The notes below the pieces were generated by a model. The model was not told the DNA's origin. It was given only the letters and a program-made list of their open reading frames with translations, and made no database searches. The position numbers were made by a program, and so were the translations under genes. A stretch of 64,000 nucleotides of DNA from assembly GCF_042651065.1 (NCBI RefSeq), contig NZ_JBHSCH010000004.1, positions 124,001 through 188,000 of the forward strand. Direction: 5' to 3'. The DNA comes from Pseudoroseomonas aestuarii. Its GTDB lineage: Bacteria; Pseudomonadota; Alphaproteobacteria; Acetobacterales; Acetobacteraceae. Below, piece after piece: positions 57,008 through 64,000 of the stretch (within the stretch, counting starts at the first letter, position 1; each line of letters starts with the position of its first letter).

Positions 57008-58096
57008 TCAGCGTGCCGCGGGGGCGGCACCCGTGGGCGCGACATGGGTGGGGGCGGCGGGCTGCTGCTGGGCGCGCTTGCGGGCCTCGGCCTCCAGCTC
57101 CTTGCGGGCCTCGGCGTCGAAGGCGGCGCGGTTGTAGGGCGCGTTCACCGCATCGGCCACGGCGCGCACCGGGGCCCACTGCTCGGCATAGGTGGCGGGC
57201 CAGAAGCGGTCATTGCCGCCGAGGTCCTTGGCCATCTGCTCGGGGAAGCGGTAGTCGAGGAAGCACTGGCGGATCTTCTGGGAAAGCTCCGGCTTCAGGT
57301 CGTGCGCCACGGCGAAGCCGCTGGTGGGGAAGGGCTGGCTCTCCCACAGGATGCGGAAGTTCTCGCGCTTCACCTGGCCGCGCGCCACCATGCGGGTCCA
57401 GACGTCGGAGGCCACGGGCGCCGCATCGTAGTCGCCGGCGTTGACGCCCATCACGCTGCGGTCATGGCCGCCGGAATAGACCACCTGGTAATCGGTCTCC
57501 GGCGTCAGGCCGAGGCCGGGGAAGAAGGCGCGCGGCGCCAGGTTGCCGGAGTTGGAGGTGGCGGAGGTGTGCGCCACGCGTTTGCCCTTGAGGTCGGCCA
57601 GCGTCTTGTACGGGCTGTCCGCCTTCACCAGCATGACGACCTTGTAGCTCTCGAAGCCATCCGCGTTGCCCTTCACGGCGAAGGGCACGGCACCGGCGAG
57701 GTTCACCGCGAAGGCGGTGGGGCCGGTGGAGAAGCCCGCCACATGCAGCCGGCCGGAGCGCATCGCCTCCACCTGGGCGGCGTTCGAGGTCACCTGGAAG
57801 TACACGGCGCGCTTGCCGGTGCACTTGCCGAGGTATTCCAGGAAGGGGCGGAACTGGCTGGAATAGAGCGCCGGGTCCTCCACGGGGGTGTAGGTGAAGA
57901 CAATGGTGGAGGGGTCGCGCAGCTTCGAGGCGTCGGCCGGGGTGTCGGCCACCATATCGCGGTTGGTGTCGCAATAGCCTTCGTCGAGCGAACCGCGGAA
58001 GGCGCAGGCGCCATCCTGCGCCATGGCGGGCGCCGCGCCGGGCAGGGCCCAGAGGGTGAGGGCAAGCGCGGTGCTCGCCAGGATCGTGTTCTTCAT
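57008..58096 (-). CDS. Phosphate/phosphonate-type periplasmic binding protein (PhnD-like)
   Basis: 362 residues with a signal peptide (1-26, ending PAMAQ) and the PhnD fold: IVFTYTPVEDPALYSSQFRPFLEYLGKCTGKRAVYFQVTSNAAQVEAMRSGRLHVAGFSTGPTAFAVN, DLKGKRVAHTSATSNSGNLAPRAFFPGLGL, and a segment about SGGHDRSVMGVNAGDYDAA. A Lys/Ala-rich tail of about 30 residues is extra. Two Cys pairs (CAFRG, CDTN; CTG, CFL) could form disulfides. The ligand may be a phosphonate, phosphite or organophosphate. Confidence 0.88.
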   Translation of the reverse strand: MKNTILASTALALTLWALPGAAPAMAQDGACAFRGSLDEGYCDTNRDMVADTPADASKLRDPSTIVFTYTPVEDPALYSSQFRPFLEYLGKCTGKRAVYFQVTSNAAQVEAMRSGRLHVAGFSTGPTAFAVNLAGAVPFAVKGNADGFESYKVVMLVKADSPYKTLADLKGKRVAHTSATSNSGNLAPRAFFPGLGLTPETDYQVVYSGGHDRSVMGVNAGDYDAAPVASDVWTRMVARGQVKRENFRILWESQPFPTSGFAVAHDLKPELSQKIRQCFLDYRFPEQMAKDLGGNDRFWPATYAEQWAPVRAVADAVNAPYNRAAFDAEARKELEAEARKRAQQQPAAPTHVAPTGAAPAAR

Positions 58097-58932
58097 GCGG
58101 CCGTTTCCTCTCGCATCGCGCCACGCGCCTGGAGCAGCGCGTCGGCGAACTCGGCAAAGCCCGCGCCGCCCTCGGCACGGGTGATGTAGGCCGGCGGCGT
58201 CGCCATGCCGGCCAGGAAGGGGGCGACATTCGCCACCCCCACGGAGAAAGGCACAGCGCCGAAGAGCGGCGCGTCATTGCCGCTGTCGCCCACGAAGGCC
58301 ACGCTGTCGCGCAGCGCGGCGAAGAGGCGGAAGCGGGCGGCGAACAGCGCCTCGATGCCCGCGCGCTTGTCCCAGCCGCCGATCCAGGCATTGACGTGGA
58401 TGGAGGAGACCTTGGCCTCGGCGCCGCCGTCCAGGAACACCTGCGCGATGCGCCGCGCGGCGCCGAGGTCGAGCGGCCCGGCATCCTCGCAGAAATCCAC
58501 CGCCACATCGAAGAGGCGGAAGGGCTGGTCGGCGGCGATGGCGGCGCCCGGCACGGCGGCCATGGCCGCATCGGCCAGCGCCATCAGCCGCGCGCGGTTG
58601 GCCAGGCGCTCCGCCTCGGTCTGGGCCTGCCAGCGGAGCATCCGCCGCGCCTGGCGGTCCAGCGCGTACCACAGCGCGCCATTCTCCCCCACCACCGCGG
58701 CCACCGGCCAGTGCCGGGCGATGGCGTCGCACCACCCGGCCGGGCGGCCGGTGACAGGGATGACGGCGATGCCGGCGGCGTCCAGCGCCTGCAACGCCGA
58801 ATAGGCCTCGGCCGGCAGGCGGCCATCGGTGGTCAGGGTGTCGTCGATGTCGGTCAGCACGTAGCGCAGCCCCGCCAGCCCTGTGGCGGGGGCGTCGCTG
58901 AGCGGCCGGGGAGGGGTGGATTCTTGTGTCAT
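58093..58932 (-). CDS. HAD-superfamily phosphatase (subfamily IIB)
   Basis: A cytoplasmic phosphohydrolase of 279 residues. Nucleophile motif LTDIDDTLTTDG (Asp pair), PVTGRP, VGENGALWY, and the metal site VGDSGNDAPLFGAV. Closest in pattern to sucrose- and mannosyl-3-phosphoglycerate phosphatases. Start taken at ATG 58932; an in-frame TTG at 58959 lies upstream. No clear ribosome site precedes ATG 58932; the start region lies inside a 22-bp palindrome that could block translation or transcription. Its stop overlaps the phnD start by four bases, so it is the first gene of the importer operon. It probably dephosphorylates or releases a product of the imported compound. Confidence 0.8.
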   Translation of the reverse strand: MTQESTPPRPLSDAPATGLAGLRYVLTDIDDTLTTDGRLPAEAYSALQALDAAGIAVIPVTGRPAGWCDAIARHWPVAAVVGENGALWYALDRQARRMLRWQAQTEAERLANRARLMALADAAMAAVPGAAIAADQPFRLFDVAVDFCEDAGPLDLGAARRIAQVFLDGGAEAKVSSIHVNAWIGGWDKRAGIEALFAARFRLFAALRDSVAFVGDSGNDAPLFGAVPFSVGVANVAPFLAGMATPPAYITRAEGGAGFAEFADALLQARGAMREETAA

Positions 58933-58945
58933 ATATATGACACAA
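58924..58945. promoter_or_regulatory. 22-bp perfect palindrome at the start of the HAD gene: candidate DeoR operator
   Basis: The half-site TTGTGTCATAT is followed by its exact complement, centred at 58934/58935, with no spacer. It covers the start codon of the HAD gene (58930-58932). A dimeric repressor would occlude the promoter or start here. The DeoR regulator gene ends 36 bp away. Confidence 0.65.
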
Positions 58946-58946
58946 C

Positions 58947-58966
58947 TGCCACGCTTCAATGTGGCA
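58947..58966. promoter_or_regulatory. Inverted repeat TGCCAC-N8-GTGGCA next to the palindrome
   Basis: A perfect 6-bp inverted repeat with an 8-base spacer, one base beyond the 22-bp palindrome and 15 bp before the DeoR stop. It may be a second regulator site or an mRNA stem between the two genes. Confidence 0.4.
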
Positions 58967-58981
58967 GGTCAAACAGGTTTT

Positions 58982-59773
58982 TCAGGAATCCGCGGCGATT
59001 GTGAGGCGAGTCCCACATTTCCCCAGCGCCGCCTCCAGCGCCGCCGGGGGCGGGGCCTCGGTGACCACGTCGGTCAGGCTTTCCAGCGGCGCCAGCACCT
59101 CCAGGAAGGCGCGGCCGAACTTGGAAGAGTCCGCAAGCAGCAGCCGCCGCTCCGCCCGCTCCAGCATGGCGCGCTTGACCCAGGCGGCGCGGCTCTCCGC
59201 CTCGCACGGCCCTTCCTCGGTGAGGCCGGAGGCGCCGATCACCGCCATGTCCACGTTGAAGCGCCGCAGGAAGGCATGGGTCTCGGCGCCGTAGAGGCCG
59301 CGCTCCACCACGCTCAGCTCCCCCGGCGCCACCAGCACGCGCAGCGCCTCGGAGGTGCCGGCGGCCAGCGCCGCGTCCAGGCTGTTGGTCAGCAGCGTGG
59401 CGCGCACGCCACGCGCGGCGAGGGCGCGGGCGAAATGCGTGGTGGTGCTGCCGGCATCCAGCATCACCACCGCGCCCTCCTCCACCAGCGCCGCCGCCTC
59501 CCGCCCGATGCGCGAGCGCTCGGCCACCAGCACGCGCTCGCGCTCGCCGAGGCCCGGCTGCACGGCGGGGTGGGAGGCGGAGGCGCCGCCATAGGTGCGG
59601 CGCACCATGCCGCGGGCGGAAAGCTCCTCCACATCGCGCCGCACCGTCTCGGCGGAGACGTTGAAGCCATCCGCCAGCGTGCTGATGCGGACGGTGGGGT
59701 CGGTCGCGAGCGCCTCGAGAATCGCCGCGTGACGGGCGGCTTTCCCGAGCGCATCCTTGCTGCGTCTGGCCAT
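58982..59773 (-). CDS. DeoR-family transcriptional regulator
   Basis: 263 residues. N-terminal DeoR HTH (about 16-70: RHAAILEALATDPTVRISTLADGFNVSAETVRRDVEELSARGMVRRTYGGA) and a sugar-phosphate sensing DeoR C-terminal domain (about 85-250: VVMLDAGSTTTHFARAL, DMAVIGASGLTEEG, LLLADSSKFGR). DeoR proteins respond to phosphorylated sugars; the GlpR branch responds to glycerol 3-phosphate. Upstream and codirectional with the HAD-phn-glpD operon, so it is the likely regulator of that operon. Confidence 0.88.
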   Translation of the reverse strand: MARRSKDALGKAARHAAILEALATDPTVRISTLADGFNVSAETVRRDVEELSARGMVRRTYGGASASHPAVQPGLGERERVLVAERSRIGREAAALVEEGAVVMLDAGSTTTHFARALAARGVRATLLTNSLDAALAAGTSEALRVLVAPGELSVVERGLYGAETHAFLRRFNVDMAVIGASGLTEEGPCEAESRAAWVKRAMLERAERRLLLADSSKFGRAFLEVLAPLESLTDVVTEAPPPAALEAALGKCGTRLTIAADS

Positions 59774-59887
59774 GCCCCCACCCTGCCACAGCGCCGTGCG
59801 CCCGCAAGGGTAGCGCGCCGGGGCGCGGTTTGCCTGCCGGTGCTTCTCGGGTAAAGGAATCCGCACCGTACCGGAGGGAATTCCCGC

Positions 59888-60826
59888 ATGCCGCTCGATC
59901 ACACCGCCAAGGGTGTCTACCCGATCGCCCCCACCCCGTTCCATGCCGATGGCCAGGTGGACTACGCCTCGATCGACCGCATGACGGATTTCTACCGCTC
60001 GGTCGGCAGCACCGGCATGACGGTGCTGGGCGTGATGGGCGAGGCGCCGAAGCTCGACGGCGCCGAGGCGCTGGAGATCGCCCGCCGCTTCATCCGCCGC
60101 GCCGAGGGGCTGCCGGTGATCGTCGGCGTCTCCGCCCCCGGCTTCGCGGCGATGCGCGCCCTGGCCCGCAACGCGATGGAGGCCGGCGCCGCCGGCGTGA
60201 TGATCGCGCCGCCCAACACGCTGCGCACGGACGACCAGATCACCACCTACTACCGCCAGGCCTCCGAGGCGATCGGCGAGGACGTGCCCTTCGTCATCCA
60301 GGACTTCCCGCAGACCTTTTCCGTGGTGATGACCAACGCCGTCATCCGCCGCATCGTGCAGGAGAACGCGGCCTGCGTGATGCTGAAGCACGAGGACTGG
60401 CCGGGCCTGGAGAAGATCTCCGCCCTGCGCGGCTTCCAGGCGGATGGCTCGATGCGCCCCATCTCCATCCTCTGCGGCAATGGCGGGCTGTTCCTCGACT
60501 TCGAGGTGGAGCGCGGCGCCGATGGCGCGATGACCGGCTACGCCTTCCCCGACATGCTGTGCGACGTGGTGCGGCTGCAGGCCGAGGGCCAGCGGGACGC
60601 GGCGCACGACCTGTTCGACGCCCACCTGCCGCTGCTGCGCTACGAGCAGCAGCAGGGCCCGACTGGGCTGGCCGTGCGCAAATACGTCATGGCGCGGCGC
60701 GGCATCATCGCCTCCGACGCGCAGCGCAAGCCGGGCGCCAGCCTGACCGCCAAGGCCAAGGCCGAGGTGGAGTACCTGCTCGCCCGCGTGGCGCGCCACG
60801 ATCCGCGCGCCGGCGCCCTGGGCTGA
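59888..60826 (+). CDS. DapA-superfamily aldolase-like protein with altered active-site residues
   Basis: A TIM-barrel enzyme of 312 residues, of the dihydrodipicolinate synthase/N-acetylneuraminate lyase superfamily. Schiff-base Lys167 is present (CVMLKHED). Where dihydrodipicolinate synthase has Tyr in YNVP, this has QDFP (Gln138); and the usual GTTGE substrate loop reads GVMGE near residues 48-52. It is therefore not a lysine-pathway synthase but another pyruvate-type or hydroxy-acid aldolase. It is followed by a 2-hydroxyacid dehydrogenase 19 bp downstream. Divergent from the DeoR gene, but probably not part of its regulon core. Confidence 0.8.
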   Translation: MPLDHTAKGVYPIAPTPFHADGQVDYASIDRMTDFYRSVGSTGMTVLGVMGEAPKLDGAEALEIARRFIRRAEGLPVIVGVSAPGFAAMRALARNAMEAGAAGVMIAPPNTLRTDDQITTYYRQASEAIGEDVPFVIQDFPQTFSVVMTNAVIRRIVQENAACVMLKHEDWPGLEKISALRGFQADGSMRPISILCGNGGLFLDFEVERGADGAMTGYAFPDMLCDVVRLQAEGQRDAAHDLFDAHLPLLRYEQQQGPTGLAVRKYVMARRGIIASDAQRKPGASLTAKAKAEVEYLLARVARHDPRAGALG

Positions 60827-60845
60827 GCGGAGGGGGGGCCGTCCG

Positions 60846-61832
60846 ATGAAGGTTTTCCTGACCCACACCGAGACGGCCTTCGCCAACTACTATGGCGAGC
60901 GCCCGCTGGCGGCGCTGTCCCGTCACGCCGAGGTGGTGCGCAACCCCACCGGCCGCGTGCTGCAGGGCGCCGCCCTGGCCGAGGCCGCGGCCGGCTGCCA
61001 CGCCATCGTGGCCGACCGCGCCACGCCGGGCCTGGCCGAGACCTTCGCCGCCGCGCCCGACCTCGTGGCCTTCCTGCGCTGCGCGGTGGACATCAGCACC
61101 ATCGACGTCGCCGCCGCCTCGGCGGCCGGGGTGCTGGTGACGCGGGCCACGCCGGGCTTCACCGATTCCGTGGCCGAGCTGGGCCTCGGGCTGATGATCG
61201 ACCTGGCGCGCGGCGTCTCCACCGCCGTGCGGGCGGCGCGGGCCGGGCAGGCCATGGTGCCGGCCATGGGCACGCAGCTGCGCGGCGCCACGCTGGGGCT
61301 GGTGGGCTATGGCCGCATCGCGCAGCGGCTGGGGGCGCTGGCCCGGGCCTGCGGCATGCGGGTGCTGGCCAACGACCCCCATCCGCCGGCCACGGAGGAT
61401 GTGACCTTCCTGGATCTGCCGGCGCTGCTGGCCGAGGCCGATTTCGTCGTCTGCCTCGCCCCCGCCACGCCGGAGACCCGCGACCTGATGGACGAGGCCG
61501 CCTTCGCGCGGATGCGGCGCGGTGCCTTCTTCATCAACCTGGCGCGCGGCGAGCTGGTGGACGAGGCCGCCCTGGCGGCGGCGCTGGAGCGCGGCCAGCT
61601 CGGCGGCGCCGCGCTCGATGTCGGCCGCGCGCCGGACCAGATGCCGAGCCCCGCCCTGGCCCACCGGCCGGATGTGGTGGCCACCCCGCATATCGGCGGC
61701 CTGACGCGCGCGGCCACCGAGCATCAGGCGATGGACACGGTGCGGCAGGTGGCCGCCCTCGCCGCCGGCACCCTGCCCGAAGGCACGGTGAACGCCGCCG
61801 AGGCGCGCCGCCTCAGCCGAAGCGGGCGATAG
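60846..61832 (+). CDS. D-isomer-specific 2-hydroxyacid dehydrogenase
   Basis: 328 residues with an NAD Rossmann motif GLVGYGRIAQRLG (about 147-159) and the catalytic set: Arg in NLARGELVDEAAL, Glu/Asp in ALDVGRAPD and His in TPHIGG. The family reduces 2-oxo acids or oxidises D-2-hydroxy acids. It probably acts with the upstream aldolase-like protein on a shared hydroxy acid. Its 3' end overlaps the convergent kinase gene by 20 bp. Confidence 0.87.
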   Translation: MKVFLTHTETAFANYYGERPLAALSRHAEVVRNPTGRVLQGAALAEAAAGCHAIVADRATPGLAETFAAAPDLVAFLRCAVDISTIDVAAASAAGVLVTRATPGFTDSVAELGLGLMIDLARGVSTAVRAARAGQAMVPAMGTQLRGATLGLVGYGRIAQRLGALARACGMRVLANDPHPPATEDVTFLDLPALLAEADFVVCLAPATPETRDLMDEAAFARMRRGAFFINLARGELVDEAALAAALERGQLGGAALDVGRAPDQMPSPALAHRPDVVATPHIGGLTRAATEHQAMDTVRQVAALAAGTLPEGTVNAAEARRLSRSGR

Positions 61833-63942
61833 CCGCCTCGCTGGGGCTGAAGGCGGTCGGCGGCATGCTGTCGTCGCGCAGCACCCGCTCCGCCGGCAGG
61901 CTGATGCGGCAGGTCAGGACGTTGCCGGCTGTGCCCAGCTCGACCCCGCCGCCCAACTGCCGGCGGATGGTGCTTTCCACAAGCCGCAGCCCGAAGCCAG
62001 GCAGGGGCGGCCCGGCCAGGGCCGGGCCGCCATGCTCCGCCCAGAGCAGGGTCAGCCGGCCCTCCCGCACGAACCAGGACAGTTCCACCCGCCCGCCGTC
62101 GTGCGAGAGGGCGCCATGCCGGGCGGCATTGCTGGCCAGCTCGTGCAGCACCATCGCCAGGGGCTGCACGCTGTGCGCCGCGAGCGTCAGCGGCGGCCCC
62201 TGCCGCAGGACGCGCTTCCCCGCCTGGTAGGCGGCTAGGGTTTCGTGCAGCAGGGCATGCCACTCGCCGCCGCTCCAGCGCTCCCGCGCCAGCAGGGTGT
62301 GCGCCTTGGCCAGGGCACCGACCCGGCCGCGCACCGCCTCGGCGAAGTCGGCCGGGTCGTCGGCCCGGCTCATGCGCAGCAGCGACTGCACCACGGTCAG
62401 CACGTTGCGCGCGCGGTGGTCCACCTCGCTCACCAGCACCTGCTCGCGCTCGATCGCCTTCTGCGCGGCGGTGATGTCCATCACCACGCCGCTGAGCCGG
62501 GCCGGGCGGCCGCCGGCCTCGCGCTCCACCACCGCGCCCTGGCTGCGCAGCCAGCGCACCGTGCCTTCCGGGCGGAGGATGCGGAACTTCACGTCGTAGA
62601 GGTCGGGGCCATCCGGCGCCAGCGCGGCGGCGATGGTCGCGCGCAGGCGGGGCCGATCCTCGGGATGGGTTGCCGCCAGCAGGGCCGCGTGGTCCCCGAG
62701 GCTGCCGGGCGGGCGGCCATAGAGCGCCTCCCGCCCCGGGGAGCCGGTGAGGGTGTCGCCCGCCGCCTCCCATTCCCATGTGGCGATCCGGCCCGCCTTC
62801 AGGGCGCGCGCCAGCCGCGCCTCGCTCTCGGCCAGGGCGGCGGTCCGGCGTTGCAGCGCCTGGCTGGCCTCGGCCAGGGCGGCCCCCACATCGTTCAGCT
62901 CCCGCACCGGCAGGTTCGGCAGCCGCACCGCGCGGCCCTGGCCCAGCGCCTTCGCCGCCTCCGCCAGGGCCCGCACCGGCCGGGCGATCCGCCGGGCGAA
63001 GAGCAGCGCCAGCAGGACCGCCACCAGCGCCAGGAGCAGGAAGGCCGCACCCATGAAGGTCCTGGAGGGATACAGGGCGTCCTCCACCAGCCGCACCGGG
63101 GCCAGCACGCCCACCCGCCAGCCGAACAGCTCGGAAACGGCATAGCCCACCAGCACCCGCTCGCCGGTCAGGCTGCGGGTCTGCCAGAGGGTGGTCTGCT
63201 CATCCGCCAGCACCAGCGCGGCGTCGATCCGCTGGCCCTGGAACTCCTCCTGCCGTTCCGTGCGCGCCATCAGCCGCCCGTCCCTGTCGACCGCCACGGC
63301 GATCCAGCCCGGTGGCAGCCGGGCCTGCAGCAACTGCCGGCGCAGCCAGTCCGGGCTCATGTCAAGGCTCAGCGCCCGAAGCAGCCGGCCCCCCCGCGAC
63401 ACCGGCACGACCAGCCGCAGCGGCGCGCCTTCATCGGCCCGCACCTCCAGGAAGCCGGGCAGTGTCGGCCTGTCCCCGCCCGCCGCGGCCGTGCCGCGCG
63501 GGTCGGCGAAGTGGCCTGCCGGGTCGAGCAGGGTGACGCTGCCGTCCAGCAGGGTCTCGATGGCGCGCGCCTGGCGGGCGAATCCCTCCAGCATGGATGG
63601 CTCCGGCACGGCCTCGTCCAGTTCCGGCGAGGCGGCGAGCGCCTGCAGCGCGGCAATGCGGCTCGCCAGATCCCGCTCCAGCACGATGGTGATGGCCCGG
63701 GCGCGGTCATGCGCGGCGCGCCACAGGCGCTCCCGCTCGGCCTCGAACAGGCCGTGCAGCATCAACCCGGAGAGCAGCACGACCGGCACCAGCAGCACGA
63801 AGCACAGCAGGAACAGATAGAAGGCGAGGGAGCGCCTGGGGCGGCGCCCGACGGCGCCCGGTGCTGGCCGCCCCCGGCCCGGTCCTAAGGATGGATCGGG
63901 CAAGGGCATCTCCGGCAAAGCCGGGCCGGGCGATTCGCCCAC
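61813..63942 (-). CDS. Membrane HWE-family sensor histidine kinase with PAS domain
   Basis: 709 residues from a GTG start (GGAG upstream). Membrane segment 1 (about 38-62), an external dCACHE-like sensor of about 240 residues, membrane segment 2 (about 295-315), HAMP (about 316-370), PAS (about 395-490, FRILRPEGTVRWLRSQGAVV), and an HWE kinase core: phospho-His in VSEVDHRARNVLTVVQS, the N-box-like LHELASNAARHGALS, and WAEHGGP of the W-x-E motif. HWE kinases are typical of alphaproteobacteria, often controlling stress or motility. No cognate receiver gene is adjacent. Confidence 0.87.
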   Translation of the reverse strand: MGESPGPALPEMPLPDPSLGPGRGRPAPGAVGRRPRRSLAFYLFLLCFVLLVPVVLLSGLMLHGLFEAERERLWRAAHDRARAITIVLERDLASRIAALQALAASPELDEAVPEPSMLEGFARQARAIETLLDGSVTLLDPAGHFADPRGTAAAGGDRPTLPGFLEVRADEGAPLRLVVPVSRGGRLLRALSLDMSPDWLRRQLLQARLPPGWIAVAVDRDGRLMARTERQEEFQGQRIDAALVLADEQTTLWQTRSLTGERVLVGYAVSELFGWRVGVLAPVRLVEDALYPSRTFMGAAFLLLALVAVLLALLFARRIARPVRALAEAAKALGQGRAVRLPNLPVRELNDVGAALAEASQALQRRTAALAESEARLARALKAGRIATWEWEAAGDTLTGSPGREALYGRPPGSLGDHAALLAATHPEDRPRLRATIAAALAPDGPDLYDVKFRILRPEGTVRWLRSQGAVVEREAGGRPARLSGVVMDITAAQKAIEREQVLVSEVDHRARNVLTVVQSLLRMSRADDPADFAEAVRGRVGALAKAHTLLARERWSGGEWHALLHETLAAYQAGKRVLRQGPPLTLAAHSVQPLAMVLHELASNAARHGALSHDGGRVELSWFVREGRLTLLWAEHGGPALAGPPLPGFGLRLVESTIRRQLGGGVELGTAGNVLTCRISLPAERVLRDDSMPPTAFSPSEAAIARFG

Positions 63943-64000
63943 CCGCTCCGCCTTGCATGGCGGCTACCCTGTGCTTCCACCCGGCCCCCTTTCTGGAAGG
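63943..64000. other. Window end upstream of the HWE kinase
   Basis: A short non-coding edge, minus-strand upstream region of the HWE kinase. No feature can be resolved. Confidence 0.4.

Noticed and set aside
59888..60826. Lysine-pathway dapA
   Set aside because: The catalytic Tyr and the substrate loop Thr residues are replaced, so the classic reaction is unlikely.

Overview
The window is uniformly GC-rich, with short intergenic gaps, many ATGA/GTGA/TGATG gene overlaps and frequent GTG/TTG starts. The protein families (RepA_C-type initiator with parAB, Liv/Phn/Pot-type ABC importers, HWE kinase, FCD-GntR and DeoR regulators) suggest an alphaproteobacterium, most likely an Acetobacteraceae/Roseomonas-like organism. 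The genus is inference; the sequence does not prove it. A complete replication and partition block (parA-parB, an iteron origin and a RepA initiator) shows that this is part of a plasmid or chromid rather than the main chromosome.

Layout. 1-588: a decayed IS3-type transposase remnant and gene-free DNA. 589-2451: a PAS hybrid histidine kinase. 2480-5702 (minus): an overlapping operon of a UvrD-like helicase, a SprT-like HExxH protein and a DUF2786 protein. It diverges from parAB, and two copies of a perfect palindrome lie midway between. 5879-9654: parA, parB, convergent repA, then a seven-iteron origin with a DnaA-box-like site. 9792-10364: an RHH/RelE-type toxin-antitoxin pair. 10665-12500: a primary-type sigma-70 gene without region 1.1. 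12566-13321 (minus): a hydratase/FAH-type enzyme.

13445-24851 is the main signalling locus: CheW, CheR-TPR, CheW, MCP, CheA-REC, CheB, a REC-pseudoREC-histidine kinase, and a REC-PAS-HK-REC hybrid kinase. The gene set resembles Wsp and Che3 'alternative cellular function' chemosensory systems. It has no flagellar genes and no diguanylate cyclase, so its output appears to be phosphorelay through two dedicated kinases.

24870-33941: a branched-chain-amino-acid-type (Liv) importer with a fused LivM-LivG, together with GMC, SDR and zinc-dependent dehydrogenases and a divergent GntR regulator. 33978-40974: HU, dihydroxyacetone kinase, a PRC-barrel protein, an MFS exporter, small unknown proteins and a Cys/Met PLP enzyme. 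41024-45402: an esterase, a LysR regulator and a WrbA / MhqO-like / MhqD-like quinone-detoxification operon. 45448-46440: a P1 peptidase. 46581-53016: a Pot-type importer with an amidohydrolase and a CobW GTPase; the CobW gene contains a perfect copy of the origin iteron. 53068-59773 (minus): DeoR regulator, HAD phosphatase, PhnDCEE importer and GlpD, probably for uptake and oxidation of a glycerol-phosphate or phosphonate-like compound. 59888-61832: a DapA-like aldolase and a 2-hydroxyacid dehydrogenase. 61813-63942 (minus): an HWE histidine kinase.
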